From Sulfurospirillum multivorans DSM 12446 (lineage in GTDB: Bacteria > Campylobacterota > Campylobacteria > Campylobacterales > Sulfurospirillaceae), in the NCBI RefSeq assembly GCF_000568815.1, contig NZ_CP007201.1:2179654-2243653 (forward strand): a stretch of DNA of 64,000 nucleotides. The letters are read 5' to 3'. The stretch's first letter is position 1. Each line of letters opens with the position of its first letter. Positions 35,391 to 45,317 of the stretch are shown here, piece by piece. The translations under genes were made by a program, and so were the position numbers. The notes beneath the pieces were generated by a model. That model saw only the letters and a program-made list of their open reading frames with translations. It had not been told where the DNA came from and made no database searches.

Positions 35391-36451
35391 AACGCACGAA
35401 GCTGTTCTACGCTCTCACCCAAACGAGGGATGATGCGCAAAATGGGCCTTGGAACGGTGGGTGGGCGAATCGCTCCGACCAAAAATCCCTCGACGATCAA
35501 GCTTTGCTGAACTCCCAACGCATCCGCTCCAGTGGATAAAGGATACGAGCAAATCAGTCCATCTATTTTGACACCTAAACATTCATGCACAACCTTTTGA
35601 CGCTCAGCAATATCGGCTTTGAGTTTAGCTCTGTTTTTAAGAATGTACAGCAAACCTTGATAGCCTAGGGCAATATCAAACAAAGAGGGTGCTGTGGTAT
35701 AAATGATCGCTTTGGCACGATTTTGTAAAAATTCTGCGATGTGCTGTGAACATAAAATATACGCGCCATAACTTCCGAGCGCTTTTCCAAGGGTTCCCAT
35801 TTTGATATGGTTTGCTTTGGGGGTAATGTGAAAGAGATCAAACACACCTCGAAGATTGTCGCCTACAACGCCCACACTGTGTGCTTCATCGACAATTAAA
35901 ATCGCGTTATAACGATCGGCTATCTCAAAAATATCGGGATTTAGAAGATCGCCACTCATCGAATAAATGCCCTCAACCGCGATGATAATGCGGTTGTGGT
36001 TGTGCGTGTTAATCAGACTTTCAAGATGATTGGCATCGTTGTGCTTAAACGTCAACACTTCGGCATCCACCGTTTTAGAAGCGACCATGCCACTCGCATG
36101 ATACGCTTCGTCCAAGAGCAAAAGATCCCGTTTACGCGGTAACGCTTCAATAAGTGAAAAATTGGCTAAAAAACCACTGCCACACACAAGAGCGGCTTCA
36201 AAACCGTTATGGCGCATTAAGAATGCTTCAAACTCTTCATGAATGGGATGATAGCCATTGACCAAAATAGACGCCTTGGGCGCGTGAGTTTTATAGATCG
36301 AAACTTGCGCCACAGCGCGTTCAAAAAGGGTGTGATTTTGTGCAAAACCGAGGTAATCGTTCGAGCTAAAATCCGCCAAAGATTCATCGTAAAGCTTACG
36401 GCTTCGGTAGCGATTGGCTTTGGTGATGGCTTGGATTTCGTTTTGATACAT
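35360..36451 (-). CDS. bioF: 8-amino-7-oxononanoate synthase (BioF/KBL family)
   Basis: PLP-dependent alpha-oxoamine synthase; BioF joins pimeloyl thioester and alanine in biotin synthesis. The 363-residue protein shows ADFSSNDYLGFA at the N-terminus, VCGSGFLANF, IVAVEGIYSMSGD (close match), LIVDEAHSVGVVG with the PLP Asp-His pair, and the Schiff-base Lys in MGTLGKALGSYGAY (about 218). Closely related enzymes make other ketones, so the substrate is inferred from the presence of bioD in the window. It sits between maf and the ABC gene. Confidence 0.87.
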   Translation of the reverse strand: MYQNEIQAITKANRYRSRKLYDESLADFSSNDYLGFAQNHTLFERAVAQVSIYKTHAPKASILVNGYHPIHEEFEAFLMRHNGFEAALVCGSGFLANFSLIEALPRKRDLLLLDEAYHASGMVASKTVDAEVLTFKHNDANHLESLINTHNHNRIIIAVEGIYSMSGDLLNPDIFEIADRYNAILIVDEAHSVGVVGDNLRGVFDLFHITPKANHIKMGTLGKALGSYGAYILCSQHIAEFLQNRAKAIIYTTAPSLFDIALGYQGLLYILKNRAKLKADIAERQKVVHECLGVKIDGLICSYPLSTGADALGVQQSLIVEGFLVGAIRPPTVPRPILRIIPRLGESVEQLRALCSLIQKGSF

Positions 36452-36453
36452 GG

Positions 36454-37008
36454 TTACAGGGGTAAAAAAGGCAACAGCTTCTCAACGCTAAGCCCCATGG
36501 CGGTACTCTCAAGTCCGACCACCTCTTTGATGTAGGACTTACAAAAGCCTTCTACCATACACGCTCCTGCTTTACCCTTCCACTCATCGCTTTCTAAATA
36601 ATCATGCAGTGCTTTGGGCTCAAATGGCAAGAAAAGATAGTCCGTTGTGGAGAGATCAATAAGCTCAATCGTTTTGGATTTGTAAATCATGCAGCTCAAA
36701 ATGCTCACCGTGTTGCCACTTTGTGCCTCTAAAATGCGCTTGGCATCGGCTTTGTCTTTGGCTTTACGCAAAATCTGCCCATTGGCTGTAACTACGGTAT
36801 CGGCGCACAAAACAGGCATTTCCAAGTCGTACGTTTCAAGGTAACTCTGCATTTTCCCTTTCGTCGCATGGTAGACAAAATGGGCTGGATCAGCGATGCG
36901 AAGGCTCTCTTCGTCAAACCCAGGATCTCGTTGGATGAACGGAACGCCAAATTTCGTAAGCAGTTCCGCGCGCGTAATGGAAGAGGAGCCAAGCACGATC
37001 GTTTGCAT
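36454..37008 (-). CDS. maf: Maf family nucleotide pyrophosphatase
   Basis: House-cleaning nucleoside triphosphate pyrophosphatase (dTTP/UTP or related). The 184-residue protein has the N-terminal SSSITRAELL motif, FDEESL, and VLCADTVVTANGQIL with the catalytic Asp (about 69), then a late GAGACMVEGFCKSYIKEVVG segment similar to the GAGSYAIQG region. It is 3 bp from bioF and one base from the membrane protein gene. maf is also next to alaS in C. jejuni. Confidence 0.93.
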   Translation of the reverse strand: MQTIVLGSSSITRAELLTKFGVPFIQRDPGFDEESLRIADPAHFVYHATKGKMQSYLETYDLEMPVLCADTVVTANGQILRKAKDKADAKRILEAQSGNTVSILSCMIYKSKTIELIDLSTTDYLFLPFEPKALHDYLESDEWKGKAGACMVEGFCKSYIKEVVGLESTAMGLSVEKLLPFLPL

Positions 37009-37009
37009 C

Positions 37010-37507
37010 TTAATAGCCTCGTAAAATCACGCCAAAATAGACCGAGATAACGGCTAAAAGCAGATTGAGAGGGATGAGATATTTCACCATCAAGATCACA
37101 TTTTCCTCGACCTCGATGTAATTCTCTTCCTCTAAACCTTTTTTGGCTTTGAGATATTTGAAGTACATGTAAATAAAATTAAAAGCGATAAACGTCCACA
37201 GAGCCTCTTTGGTATGCACCATCACATAGGTGGTCGGATTGCCCGCTTTAAAGCCAAGCCCGATGTGCATAAACACCGATGTTATGATGATAATCAGAAG
37301 CACTGGCACTAAAAAAAGAATGTAACGTCGCATCATTTTAATGCAGCTGTTAAATTTTATCTTCTCATCGGCGACATCTTCTTCCACAGGCTGAATCACA
37401 AAACGCATTACGAACATACTACCAATCAGCAGTGCCGAGCTGATAACATGTAAAAAAACGATGATTCGGCTAAAGTCCCCAAAGATCTCTATGAAAAAAT
37501 CGCGCAT
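37010..37507 (-). CDS. Four-helix membrane protein (CopD-like) of unknown function
   Basis: 165 residues with predicted membrane helices at about 12-35 (FSRIIVFLHVISSALLIGSM), 54-77, 86-107 and 140-160. The first helix with conserved His resembles the CopD/DUF2269-type haem or copper-linked membrane families, but the similarity is modest. It is 3 bp downstream of alaS and one base upstream of maf. The single His of helix 1 and the one in HIGLGF (helix 2) could bind haem; this is speculative. Confidence 0.72.
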   Translation of the reverse strand: MRDFFIEIFGDFSRIIVFLHVISSALLIGSMFVMRFVIQPVEEDVADEKIKFNSCIKMMRRYILFLVPVLLIIIITSVFMHIGLGFKAGNPTTYVMVHTKEALWTFIAFNFIYMYFKYLKAKKGLEEENYIEVEENVILMVKYLIPLNLLLAVISVYFGVILRGY

Positions 37508-37510
37508 TTT

Positions 37511-40057
37511 TTAGCCTTGAAGAATGGATTTTGCATACGCGAGGGCTGCTGATTTTGCCTCTTCGATTTTAGAAGCATCTTTCCCCCCTGCTTGCGCAAA
37601 GTCATCTCGCCCTCCTCCACCGCCACCAACGATCGGCGCGATCTCTTTAATCCACGCACCTGCTTTAATCGCGGCATTTTTAACACCTGCAGCGATCATC
37701 ACTTTGTCGTCTTTAACTTGCAGTAAAAGCACTGCAACGGAGTTTTTCTCATTTTTAAGATCATCAATGCGCGCTTTAATATCGCCAGCACCCAATACAT
37801 CCACAATGAGTTCAACGCCGTTTACATGTAAAGATTCTACAGACTTTCCAGCGTGAGCATTTAAAGATTCAACTTCAGTTTTTAGGGTTTTAATCTCTTC
37901 TTTCAGACGATTGATGCCGATGAGTGGCTCTTTATGTTTCACACTCTCTTTAATCGCTTCAAGATCGCTTCTTAAACTTTGCGCATAAGAAAGTGCCGCA
38001 CTTCCGCAAATCGCTTCGATACGTCTGACACCCGCACTCACACCGCTCTCTTTTTGAATAAAGAAGCTTCCGATATTGGCAGTGTTCTCAACATGCGTTC
38101 CACCGCACAGCTCAACACTCGCATCACCAAAACTGACCACACGCACTTCTGAGCCGTATTTTTCGCCAAAAAGCGCCATAGCGCCACTGTTTTTAGCCTC
38201 TTCGACATTCATCAGTTTTGTCTCTCCCGAAACACCACTCGCGATGACACTGTTCACAAACGCTTCAACCTTAGCGATCTCTTCAAAACTGAGTGCTTTT
38301 GGATGTGAGAAGTCAAAACGAAGTCTGTCTTTTTCGACCAAACTACCCGCTTGAGAAACATGCTCACCCAAGACTTTACGAAGTGCGCTGTGTAGCAAGT
38401 GTGTTGCACTGTGATGTCTTTCGATCTCAAGGCGTGAGACATCCACACTGAGGCTTACCTCATCGTTTACATGTAAAGGTTTTTCAAGCTCAACAAGGGA
38501 AAGATTAAGGTCAAAAAATTTCTTCGTATCGAGCACTTTTCCATAGCCTTCAATGACACCCTCATCGCCACTTTGTCCACCGCTCATCGCGTAAAATGGG
38601 GTTTGTTCAAACATCACCCAACCGTTTTCGTCTAAACTTTGAACCTCTTTGAAGTTTTCATCTAAGAGTGCTAAGACTTTGGTTTTGGCCTCTTTTTGCA
38701 TGTAACCAACAAAAGTATTGAGACCAAATTTTTCAAGGAGCGGTTTAAACTCACCTTGGGTTGCTTTGTCACCACTTCCTTTCCATGAGGCTTTAGAACG
38801 CGCTTTTTGCTCCGCCATCAAAGCTTCAAACTCCGCTTCATTGACACTAAGCCCTTTTTCACGAAGCATATCTGCTGTCAAATCAAGAGGGAAGCCATAG
38901 GTGTCATAGAGTTTAAACGCAACTTCACCGCTGAACATCGTTTTGGTATTGGGGAGTTCTTTTTCAAAGAGTTCCAGTCCTGAAGCGATAGTCGTAAAGA
39001 AGCTCTCTTCTTCATTTTTAATCTGCTCAGCGATGACCTCTTTTTTAGCAACAAGGTACGGGTACTGTTTGCCCATAAGCGCACATAAGGTATCAAGAAG
39101 TTTGTACATAAACGGCTCACGAAGACCCAACAAATAACCATGTCTGACTGCACGTCTTAGGATGCGTCTTAGCACATACCCACGTCCTACACGACCAAAG
39201 GTTGTGCCTTGGGCTACAAGAAAAGAGACAGCGCGAATGTGATCGGCGATAACACGGTAACTTGCTCCCGTTTTATACGCATACGGTTTTCCGCACAGCT
39301 CAGCGACTTTGTCCGTTAATGGGATAAAGAGTGAAGAGTCATAATTGCTGAAAACGCCTTCTTGCACCGCTGTGACACGCTCTAAACCCATACCCGTGTC
39401 GATAGAAGGTTTAGGAAGCGGATGAAGCACACCTGAAGAGTCGCGCTCGTACTGCATAAACACAAGATTCCAAATCTCTAAGAAACGATCACCATCGCCG
39501 CCCATATAATCCTCAGGCGTGTTGAAGTTTTCAGCCCCTTGATCGATGAAGATTTCGCTGCACGGACCGCATGGTCCCGTATCGCCCATTTGCCAGAAGT
39601 TGTCTTTATCACCAAAGCGCATAATGCGACTCGCGTCGATGTGTTTTTTCCAAATCGCTTCTGCCTCATCATCGCTCTCATGAACGGTCACCCAGAGTTT
39701 GTCTTTGGGAAGTTTTAAAACGTCTGTGACAAACTCCCACGCATGAGAGATGGCATCTTCTTTAAAATAATCGCCAAAAGAGAAGTTTCCAAGCATTTCA
39801 AAAAAAGTATGATGGCGCGCTGTGTAGCCGACGTTATCAAGGTCATTGTGTTTTCCACCTGCACGGATGCACGTTTGACAGGTTGTCGCACGCGGAGGGT
39901 TTGGGCGAGGCACTTCGCCTGTGAAAACACTCTTAAAAGGAACCATGCCTGCGTTGGTAAACAGAAGCGTCGCGTCATCGGGCACAAGGGGAGAACTCTC
40001 GATAATCTTGTGACCTTTTTGTTCAAAAAACTTTAAAAACTCAGCTCTAACATCCAT
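37511..40057 (-). CDS. alaS: Alanyl-tRNA synthetase
   Basis: Class II synthetase of 848 residues. The catalytic N-terminal domain includes [30 protein letters not shown] and [11 protein letters not shown]; the editing domain has the zinc-binding [13 protein letters not shown] and [13 protein letters not shown] (Cys near 650); the C-terminal part ends with [15 protein letters not shown] (about 818), the DHHA1-type motif. It is somewhat short for E. coli AlaS (876) but standard for the class. Two TTTACATGTAAA motifs encode LHVN. Confidence 0.97.
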   Translation of the reverse strand: MDVRAEFLKFFEQKGHKIIESSPLVPDDATLLFTNAGMVPFKSVFTGEVPRPNPPRATTCQTCIRAGGKHNDLDNVGYTARHHTFFEMLGNFSFGDYFKEDAISHAWEFVTDVLKLPKDKLWVTVHESDDEAEAIWKKHIDASRIMRFGDKDNFWQMGDTGPCGPCSEIFIDQGAENFNTPEDYMGGDGDRFLEIWNLVFMQYERDSSGVLHPLPKPSIDTGMGLERVTAVQEGVFSNYDSSLFIPLTDKVAELCGKPYAYKTGASYRVIADHIRAVSFLVAQGTTFGRVGRGYVLRRILRRAVRHGYLLGLREPFMYKLLDTLCALMGKQYPYLVAKKEVIAEQIKNEEESFFTTIASGLELFEKELPNTKTMFSGEVAFKLYDTYGFPLDLTADMLREKGLSVNEAEFEALMAEQKARSKASWKGSGDKATQGEFKPLLEKFGLNTFVGYMQKEAKTKVLALLDENFKEVQSLDENGWVMFEQTPFYAMSGGQSGDEGVIEGYGKVLDTKKFFDLNLSLVELEKPLHVNDEVSLSVDVSRLEIERHHSATHLLHSALRKVLGEHVSQAGSLVEKDRLRFDFSHPKALSFEEIAKVEAFVNSVIASGVSGETKLMNVEEAKNSGAMALFGEKYGSEVRVVSFGDASVELCGGTHVENTANIGSFFIQKESGVSAGVRRIEAICGSAALSYAQSLRSDLEAIKESVKHKEPLIGINRLKEEIKTLKTEVESLNAHAGKSVESLHVNGVELIVDVLGAGDIKARIDDLKNEKNSVAVLLLQVKDDKVMIAAGVKNAAIKAGAWIKEIAPIVGGGGGGRDDFAQAGGKDASKIEEAKSAALAYAKSILQG

Positions 40058-40153
40058 ACAATCATCCTAGTTTTATTATAAAAATTTATCTATTTTAACG
40101 AAAAAACCTAAAGGTTATTATTAAAGCCCCTGAAAACCGTACGAAAGAGAGAC

Positions 40154-42106
40154 CTACAACGTACACTTTTCACTCAGACGATACCCCACAATCCACCAAC
40201 CCAAAACGACAATGATGGCACCTAAAAAGCCATTAAACGTCAGAAGGCAGAAAAGACCCATAACAATGGCGATCATACCCAAGATATAGCTTCCTGAGAA
40301 CACGCTAAAGATGGCAATGACAATGCCTGAAAGCCCTACGTAATTGAGGTAAATCACCTTGCCTAAAAGCGTTCTAAATTGACAGATAGGAAGCATCGGT
40401 TCAGCCGCGCACACAGCCACCCACGACTCTTTGACATAGACACCCTCTTTCATTGCCACAATGGCAAGAGCGGCTACGACTAAAATCAAAAGTGTTCTAA
40501 AAAGACCGCACAATTTAGAGGTGGAAAGCCACAATGTTGAGCCCAAAACCATCACTAAAATGACCCAATTCAGCGCAAAATCATTGCGTGCACTCTCTTG
40601 AACTAAAACCGCTAAGGCACTTAAAAACAAGATCAACCCGCTCGCTTTTTCCATCAAACCATTAAGCTCTTTACGCTCGGTTGAAAAATAAATCACCGCA
40701 TACACCACCGCAATGATGCCAAGCGTTCCTAGCTCAAAGTTCAGATAGCGTCCATCAAACGCTAAAGAGAGCGCCATCACAAGCACGATGCTGATGCTAC
40801 ACAGATGCAAAACATCTTCCCAAAAGGTCTCGCCTTTGGGTTCACTGAGCGTTATAACGCTCATGAAACGCGCCATCGAACCTCGCATCGTGATCTCTTC
40901 AGCAATGAGAAAGCGCACCAGTTTAAGCCACAGTAAAAAAGCGACACAGAGGCATAAAATCGCCCACGCCTCTTCCAAATTATTGCGCGAAACGATCCAA
41001 TACGCATTGGCTTGCCACGTAAGCGCCACCGAACCACCAAAGAGCGTTGCAAACCAGTACGGCGCTTTTTTGCACGAACATGTCGGCACGCCCCAAAGCC
41101 AAATCAAACCAACCAGACTGAGCGCACAACTGCTGATAAAAAGCCACAGCGCATTGGGAAAGTTGGAGACAAAACCATGCAAGATGTGTTTATCCGCCCT
41201 ATCGGCATCAAACAGACCCCAAAAACCGCCCACAGCACCTTCACTCATGCGCTTCCACGGTTGGTCAAACGCTTCGATGAAGTTGTACTGCCAGCCACTC
41301 TCTTCCGCCATTTTGACAAACCCACGCGTGAAGAGAGCTTGGTTGACCGCACTGGGGTAGGCAGATTCACGCATACGTCCTTCACTTGGCCAGCCTGTCT
41401 CACCGATGACGATCTCTTTATCGGGAATTTTTTGTTGCATCAACTCACGAATATTCTTTACATGTAAAAGCGCTTTGTCCACGCTGATGGGTGTATCTTC
41501 CCAGTACGGCAAGATGTGAATCGTCACGCGATCGACCGCAGGTGCGACCTCGGGGTGCTTATTCCAAAACTCCCACACATCGGCATACGTGATGACCATA
41601 TCGGGCAATGCTTGTTTCACTTCGTTTATGTAGCCGACCAATTGTGCGGCACTCACATCACGTCGCAACAACGCTTCATTGCCCACGACAACGGTTTCGA
41701 CAATGTCTTTGTTCTCTTTAGCCAAACGAATCGTTGTGTCGATCTCTTTTTTCGTCAACGCCACATCACTGCTTACCCATGCACCCAGCCACAGTTTCAG
41801 CCCATGTTTACGCGCAATCTCGGGTAACTCTTCAAGCCCCACGCTTGAGTAAGAACGAATACAACTCGTAATCGTCGCCAAATGCGCCAAATCTTTGTCC
41901 ATCTGCTCGGTCGAAGGACGAAACCCTTTAGGAATATCCATCGGCGATTCATTTTTGCCAAAAGGGGCATACGAAAGGCATTGTAGTTTGACATTGGGAT
42001 CAAGCGTTATGAGGCTCGAAGAAGGCAAAGCCATCCAAAACCAAAAAAGCCCCAATGTGGCAAACATCGCAAGGTAAAAAAGGATCATTTTAAACGTGTG
42101 ATTCAT
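40154..42106 (-). CDS. Membrane-anchored GH17-family glycosidase or transglycosylase
   Basis: The start at 42106 is chosen because GGAG lies nine bases upstream inside the longer reading; it gives 650 residues. After an N-terminal membrane helix (about 6-28) comes a glycoside hydrolase family 17 domain (about 45-300): VVVGNEALLRRD holds the acid/base Glu and VIGETGWPSEG the nucleophile Glu, as in beta-1,3-glucanases. The C-terminal half (about 310-650) has roughly ten membrane helices and no GT2 glycosyltransferase motifs. Bacterial GH17 membrane proteins have been linked to cyclic or branched beta-glucans, but substrate here is unknown. It stands alone between alaS and the two-component genes. 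The 96-bp gap to alaS and the 237-bp gap to the response regulator hold no recognisable gene. Confidence 0.82.
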   Translation of the reverse strand: MNHTFKMILFYLAMFATLGLFWFWMALPSSSLITLDPNVKLQCLSYAPFGKNESPMDIPKGFRPSTEQMDKDLAHLATITSCIRSYSSVGLEELPEIARKHGLKLWLGAWVSSDVALTKKEIDTTIRLAKENKDIVETVVVGNEALLRRDVSAAQLVGYINEVKQALPDMVITYADVWEFWNKHPEVAPAVDRVTIHILPYWEDTPISVDKALLHVKNIRELMQQKIPDKEIVIGETGWPSEGRMRESAYPSAVNQALFTRGFVKMAEESGWQYNFIEAFDQPWKRMSEGAVGGFWGLFDADRADKHILHGFVSNFPNALWLFISSCALSLVGLIWLWGVPTCSCKKAPYWFATLFGGSVALTWQANAYWIVSRNNLEEAWAILCLCVAFLLWLKLVRFLIAEEITMRGSMARFMSVITLSEPKGETFWEDVLHLCSISIVLVMALSLAFDGRYLNFELGTLGIIAVVYAVIYFSTERKELNGLMEKASGLILFLSALAVLVQESARNDFALNWVILVMVLGSTLWLSTSKLCGLFRTLLILVVAALAIVAMKEGVYVKESWVAVCAAEPMLPICQFRTLLGKVIYLNYVGLSGIVIAIFSVFSGSYILGMIAIVMGLFCLLTFNGFLGAIIVVLGWWIVGYRLSEKCTL

Positions 42107-42358
42107 ACAGTCGCGCTCCATACATCGTTAATAGTTGCGCGATTATACAGGAAATGCGATTAAGGGGTTACATGTAAAAAGTAGAAATTGTATTCATAAA
42201 GATGCATCAACACCTATAAGCAATAAATTGAGAGTTATAAAAGCATTAGCTTTTAATTATGTACAAGCAGAATCCATTTCTTGAGCACAATTTTAATTTT
42301 AATAAAAAGAAGTTTTAGAAAACTATTATCAGTTGAGAAACCTTTTATTGTAGTAACA

Positions 42359-43000
42359 TCACAAAACAACCAAGCGATAACCGTAGTTTTGTGTTTCAAT
42401 GCTCTTTTCACAAAGCTTAGCACGCAAACGCTTTACTAAAGAGCGTAGTCCTGCAATTCCCACATCTTCACCCTCCCACACATACTGCTCTATATGCTCA
42501 ATTGAGACAATAATATTAGGGGTTTTGGCTAATATTGCCATCAACCGACGCTCTTTTAATGTAAGCTTCATCACTTCATTAAATGCGTCATACAGTAGTT
42601 CATCTTTAGGATCATAGCTCAAGCCATCATGCAACTCTAAACGCACATTTCTGGAGCAAAGCAGGTCAATTTTACGCTCCAACTCGTACATATAAAAAGG
42701 TTTTTTTAAGTAATCGTGGCATCCTGCAATGTACGCTTTTTGAATCGTTTCTAACTCTATATTAGCACTGATGATGATAGCAGGCGTCTTTTTTTCACGC
42801 TGGCGTATCTCTTTTAGAAGTGCTATACCATCCATCGTAGGAACATAAATATCCAGCACAAAACAATCGTACCCGTTTGCACTTTCAAAAAGTGCCGCTT
42901 CACCATCATCGAACCAATCAACCGTATGACCTTTTTCTTCTAACATCTCTTTGATAATTTCAGCCAAATTGACATTATCCTCAAGCAATAAGATTTTCAT
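42359..43000 (-). CDS. OmpR/PhoB-family response regulator
   Basis: Start at 43000 after AAGGAG (eight bases) gives 213 residues. The receiver domain (about 1-118) has the acidic pocket LLEDN, the phospho-acceptor Asp in FVLDIYVP (about 51), and KKPF with the conserved Lys (about 101). The winged-helix DNA-binding domain (about 130-213) contains LTLKERRLMAILAK and IAGLRSLVKRLRAKL. It overlaps the histidine kinase by 20 bp. With its partner it lies divergent from dmsA, so it probably controls the dms operon. Confidence 0.93.
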   Translation of the reverse strand: MKILLLEDNVNLAEIIKEMLEEKGHTVDWFDDGEAALFESANGYDCFVLDIYVPTMDGIALLKEIRQREKKTPAIIISANIELETIQKAYIAGCHDYLKKPFYMYELERKIDLLCSRNVRLELHDGLSYDPKDELLYDAFNEVMKLTLKERRLMAILAKTPNIIVSIEHIEQYVWEGEDVGIAGLRSLVKRLRAKLCEKSIETQNYGYRLVVL

Positions 43001-45173
43001 AGCTCTTCTCCTTCTCTCTTGGAAGCTCAATACACACCTGCACACCTTGAGTTAAAGGCTTTAATGTGATTTTACCGTTCATTTTGCTTTCAATAATGAG
43101 CTTTGCCATATACAAACCAAATCCATCGCCTTTCGTTTTTGTCGTAAAAAAGGGCTGAAAAAGGTTGAGTAATATCTCTTGACTTATACCAATACCATTA
43201 TCTCGTATAAAAACACCAACACTTTCATCAAATTCGTATAAATCAATGTGTATATGGCCTTTGGTTACAAGCGCTTTTACTTTTTCTTCTAAAATCGCAT
43301 CTTTCGCGTTGTTAATGATATTGACAATAACCTGTTTAAATTCATTAGGGTATCCCCAAAGTATATTACTTTTAGTGAGATGATTTGTATACTTCACTTC
43401 AATGGAGTCATACTTCATGGAATAGGATAGCAACGCAAGAACATCCTTGATACCTTGGTCAATATCAAAGGCTTTTGGCTCATTGGAAGGCCGTATAAAA
43501 TCACGAAATCCATCAATTGTCTCGCCCATATAAATCGTTTGAGACATAATTACCCCATAAAATTTTTGAATGTCGTTACTGGTAAGTTTTCCTTTTTGAT
43601 CATAATGGTGCATTTTATGAGCAACTGCTGAGAGTTCAACCAAAGGTACTTTCCATTGATGGACGATGGCTGAGAGCATCTCCCCAATTTCGGCAAGTTT
43701 TGATTGTTGGATGATAAACTGGGTATTGATTTCAAGTTGTTTTTTTTCTGTCACATCGGTGATGACTGCAACAATACCACCATTTTTGCCATCTTCATCG
43801 AGAAAAATTTGACTACGCAATCGATAGGTTCGCTCTTGCCGCATAAATTCAATCTCTTGAAGTTCAAAAAGTTGCTCTTTTGTGGGCATATGACACAAGA
43901 TCGTGAAAACATCGCAAATACTACGCCCAACTATTTGATCAAGTGAAAGTCCCACCATGGTACAAAAAGAGTCATTACATCCTTTGATGTACCCTTTGAT
44001 ATCAATCCAGAAAATGGAACTTCGAATGTTATTCAAAAGGACTTGTTCCAAATAACTTTGTGCAGCTAATTTTTTTTCCATCCTTTGGCGCTGATAGATG
44101 TTAATGATGGCCAAGATAAGTGAAATTAAGATAAAGGGGAAAAAGATAAACGCATACTCGACAAGCTGTCTGTGCTCTTCAAAAAAACTTTTGGGTGGGT
44201 TAATAATCGTAGCTTCTTTTGGGAGCATTGATCCATCAATGTTATATTTTTGAAGCATCCTATAATCAAATATCCATTCCGAGGGTACAACAAGCGGTTT
44301 TGATGTATCTATTTTTTGACCATCAAGATATGCTAAGGTCAATTTAGCAACAGCGACACCATTGGTATATCCACGCAATAAATAACCACCAATAATTCCT
44401 TCAGAAAGCAAAACATCACTAGCGGCAAATACAGGTGCCAAAGAAGTGTTAATCACATCACTTACTTTGTAATAAGGAATATAATTCCCATGATTGTCAC
44501 GCAGTAAAGTCCCTAACATCACTGCACTATGAGGAGGTAAATGGGCAAGATCATCAGTTATTTTTTCAAGATCTCCCTCTAAATTAATGGTTGTATGAAT
44601 ACCCTGTGCTTCTAATTTTTGTGCTTCTTCTTGGAAAATAGAATTGATAGACATAGAATCTTTAGTTTTGTCGCTAATAATATAAACATTTTTTAAGTGC
44701 GGCATAACATGTTTTAAAAACTGCATATTAATTGCAACTTCTTTACTCTCAAAAACAAGAGGGATTTTTTCTTGTTTAATACGCTCTACATCAACACCAG
44801 GCATACTTTTTTCAATACCACAAAAGAAGATAGGAACATTTGGGAAAAGTTTATCTTTATTATTTAAAACAAATTTTACGGCAAAATCATCAGCAGCAAT
44901 CACGGCATCAAACTGTTGATATTTAAGTTTTGCAACAAATAAATTGTAAAGAAGAATCAAATATTCAGGATCTTCATTCTTTTTGGTATCCATATACTCC
45001 GTTGTGAGCTGATACTCTTTAAAAGGGGCTAAAACATCTTCAACACCTTGAGAGAGATGATCACTCCAACGAATACCTTTATTATAAGAGTGTAAAAGCA
45101 AAATATGTTTACTAGCGGCCTCAAGGCTTAGTGTAAACATACACCATAAAAAAAGAAACAACCATGGTTTCAT
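42981..45173 (-). CDS. Sensor histidine kinase with periplasmic ABC-substrate-binding-like domain
   Basis: 730 residues. A signal peptide (about 1-20) leads into a periplasmic domain (about 22-330) beginning HILLLHSYNKGIRW, typical of ABC substrate-binding-like sensors, then a membrane helix near 338-362, a PAS domain (about 375-485), and a kinase core with EIGEMLSAIVHQWKVPL (phospho-His), NIINNAKDAI, VFIRDNGIGIS and GDGFGLYMAKLI. The His-box reads HQWKVPL; the common Campylobacterota form is HQWRQPL. The ligand is unknown, with S- or N-oxides plausible from the divergent dms operon. The start codon lies 144 bp from dmsA. The gene is AT-rich and carries no TACATGTA motif. Confidence 0.9.
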   Translation of the reverse strand: MKPWLFLFLWCMFTLSLEAASKHILLLHSYNKGIRWSDHLSQGVEDVLAPFKEYQLTTEYMDTKKNEDPEYLILLYNLFVAKLKYQQFDAVIAADDFAVKFVLNNKDKLFPNVPIFFCGIEKSMPGVDVERIKQEKIPLVFESKEVAINMQFLKHVMPHLKNVYIISDKTKDSMSINSIFQEEAQKLEAQGIHTTINLEGDLEKITDDLAHLPPHSAVMLGTLLRDNHGNYIPYYKVSDVINTSLAPVFAASDVLLSEGIIGGYLLRGYTNGVAVAKLTLAYLDGQKIDTSKPLVVPSEWIFDYRMLQKYNIDGSMLPKEATIINPPKSFFEEHRQLVEYAFIFFPFILISLILAIINIYQRQRMEKKLAAQSYLEQVLLNNIRSSIFWIDIKGYIKGCNDSFCTMVGLSLDQIVGRSICDVFTILCHMPTKEQLFELQEIEFMRQERTYRLRSQIFLDEDGKNGGIVAVITDVTEKKQLEINTQFIIQQSKLAEIGEMLSAIVHQWKVPLVELSAVAHKMHHYDQKGKLTSNDIQKFYGVIMSQTIYMGETIDGFRDFIRPSNEPKAFDIDQGIKDVLALLSYSMKYDSIEVKYTNHLTKSNILWGYPNEFKQVIVNIINNAKDAILEEKVKALVTKGHIHIDLYEFDESVGVFIRDNGIGISQEILLNLFQPFFTTKTKGDGFGLYMAKLIIESKMNGKITLKPLTQGVQVCIELPREKEKSYENLIA

Positions 45174-45249
45174 CTAGTTCCCTAAAATTTTTTTCATTAT
45201 AACGTTCTTCTTAATATACCCCTCTTAAAGTTATTTTCATCATTAAACC

Positions 45250-45269
45250 TGACAACTTTTTGACAACTT
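45250..45269 (+). promoter_or_regulatory. Direct repeat TGACAACTT (11-bp period) in the dmsA promoter region
   Basis: TGACAACTT occurs at 45250-45258 and again at 45261-45269, one helical turn apart, about 50-70 bases upstream of the dmsA ATG. OmpR/PhoB regulators typically bind tandem half-sites with 11-bp spacing, so this is a candidate operator for the regulator encoded at 42359-43000. Downstream, ATTTTTATAA also repeats (45270-45279 and 45284-45293) and could contain the promoter. Confidence 0.6.
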
Positions 45270-45317
45270 ATTTTTATAAGATTATTTTTATAAAACTATA
45301 AATTTCAAGGAGACCCT

